Origin: Hirsutella rhossiliensis
Lineage: Eukaryota > Ascomycota > Sordariomycetes > Hypocreales > Ophiocordycipitaceae
Length of the DNA: 64,000 nt
Assembly (NCBI RefSeq): GCF_020360975.1
Contig: NW_025408667.1
Location: forward strand, 11,346,001-11,410,000
Direction: 5' to 3'
Position numbers and translations under genes: made by a program. The notes under the pieces are model-generated. The model was given only the letters and a program-made list of their open reading frames with translations. It had not been told where the DNA came from and did not search any database. The first letter of the stretch is position 1. Each line of letters begins with the position of its first letter. Shown here piece by piece: positions 63,401-64,000 of this stretch.

Positions 63401-64000
63401 CGTTCTTCCTGGGCCGTCGGCCCGCTGCGTCGGCCGCCTCTTGGAGTAGGCGAGACAGCGCCTCGGCCAGCCTCTCCAGGCCTCTGGGCTCAACGGCCAG
63501 CCGGGGTAGTGCTGTGGCCCCAGCCCGCACAAGTTCCTCGAATCGCTTCATTTCTTCCTCGGAGCTTACCCTTGGTCTAGCTATCGTCCTTGGGGGAATC
63601 CGCCGGGAGCGTAATGCTGATCGTGTAATGGTCCGAGCCGGTATGAAGGTGCTCTTCGATAAGCGCGTCAGCAGAGGGATATTGGCAAAGGCTAGATCAA
63701 TGGTATTTCCGCGGGCGTGTGTGGCCTCGCCTGGCGTGGTGAGCAGTCCGAGCCCTTGTCGGCCGCCCACTGGGCGATGTCCTTCCGTTCCTCGCACTCC
63801 GGGCTCCAGGCTGCCAGGAGAAATGACAGGCGTTGAAGTCGCCCGCGATGAGGCATCTCTCGGGGACGTCCTGCTGGTGGAGGAGGTAGTCGAGTGGCTC
63901 GGGTGTCTTCGCGTGTCGATAGAAGTTGATAATAAGGGTGCTGTTTACCCGGAGCCACAGGATATCACGCGTAGGGGCGGGGCAGAGTTGCTCTGCCCGT
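60482..64000 (-). pseudogene. Long Tad-like LINE copy, frameshifted, running off the window
   Basis: From the right edge: an endonuclease part (about 63960-63690), a linker with TPWWNDQCAGAAAELRAMRR, the reverse transcriptase in at least two frames (TSPGIDGITVRMLRRVW, LITMDIQGAFDTVLRNRLL, GLPQGSPASPILFLLY, FGYADDVATLIRG), RNase H (VYTDGSQSEDG, RTRWCPGHTGIAGNERADQL) and the cysteine motif CSCGRRK at about 60750. The 3' end stops at 60481, where copy A continues for about 300 more bases, so it is cut there by the RIP-like block. Frame changes near 61240, 61680, 62010, 62300-62560 and 62810 disable it. ORF1 would lie beyond the window. Confidence 0.88.

Noticed and set aside
1..64000. CRISPR arrays, rRNA genes, canonical tRNA genes
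   Set aside because: No regularly spaced palindromic repeats, no rRNA-like stretch and no complete cloverleaf seen on either strand; the genome is eukaryotic.

Overview
The window looks like nuclear DNA of a filamentous ascomycete (Pezizomycotina). The evidence is short 60-90 nt GT-AG introns, some with TACTAAC/CTAAC-type branch sites, fungal-type ADH, PDC, ATPase-inhibitor and FunK1-kinase genes, Tad-like LINEs, hAT, pogo/Fot1, Helitron and Crypton elements, and one AT-rich block that looks mutated by RIP (repeat-induced point mutation). No species is assigned.

Layout. 1-2.4 kb: frameshifted 3' end of a Ty1/copia pol gene. 2.45-7.08 kb: a foreign-looking, GC-rich, intron-free island of closely packed ORFs. 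Its best ORF encodes a divergent largest subunit (beta-prime/Rpb1 type) of a multisubunit RNA polymerase, best explained as a fragment of a large DNA virus or virus-like element. 7.7-15.1 kb: nested transposons: a broken gag-protease element cut by a solo LTR (TSD ATTGC) and by a hAT element (TSD CCGCCACC), followed by a second hAT gene with one 64-nt intron. 15.8-18.1 kb: an intact FunK1-type kinase gene. 18.4-25.1 kb: an apparently intact two-ORF Tad-like LINE plus a short non-LTR element, separated and flanked by three copies of one target duplication. 25.4-32.8 kb: a broken nuclease-like gene and a third hAT gene split by a copia element with identical 307-bp LTRs but a deleted reverse transcriptase. 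33.2-36.9 kb: a broken Helitron RepHel gene. 37.4-40.4 kb: a broken Crypton-like tyrosine recombinase.

40.4-50.1 kb is the only stretch dominated by metabolic host genes: a truncated PEP synthase, an alcohol dehydrogenase (with a 63-nt intron that keeps the frame open), a divergently transcribed pyruvate decarboxylase, a CCC1/VIT1-type transporter, a second decayed PEP synthase and a two-exon mitochondrial ATPase inhibitor (IF1). ADH, PDC and PEP synthase all act at the pyruvate/acetaldehyde/PEP node, so this resembles a fermentation or anaplerosis cluster invaded by transposons.

51-64 kb is a second transposon heap: two short LINE copies in tandem separated and flanked by one target duplication, a pogo element with 63-bp perfect inverted repeats, a poly(A) LINE stub, a 3.7-kb AT-rich RIP-like block holding gypsy and copia pol remnants, and a long LINE copy on the minus strand that runs off the window.
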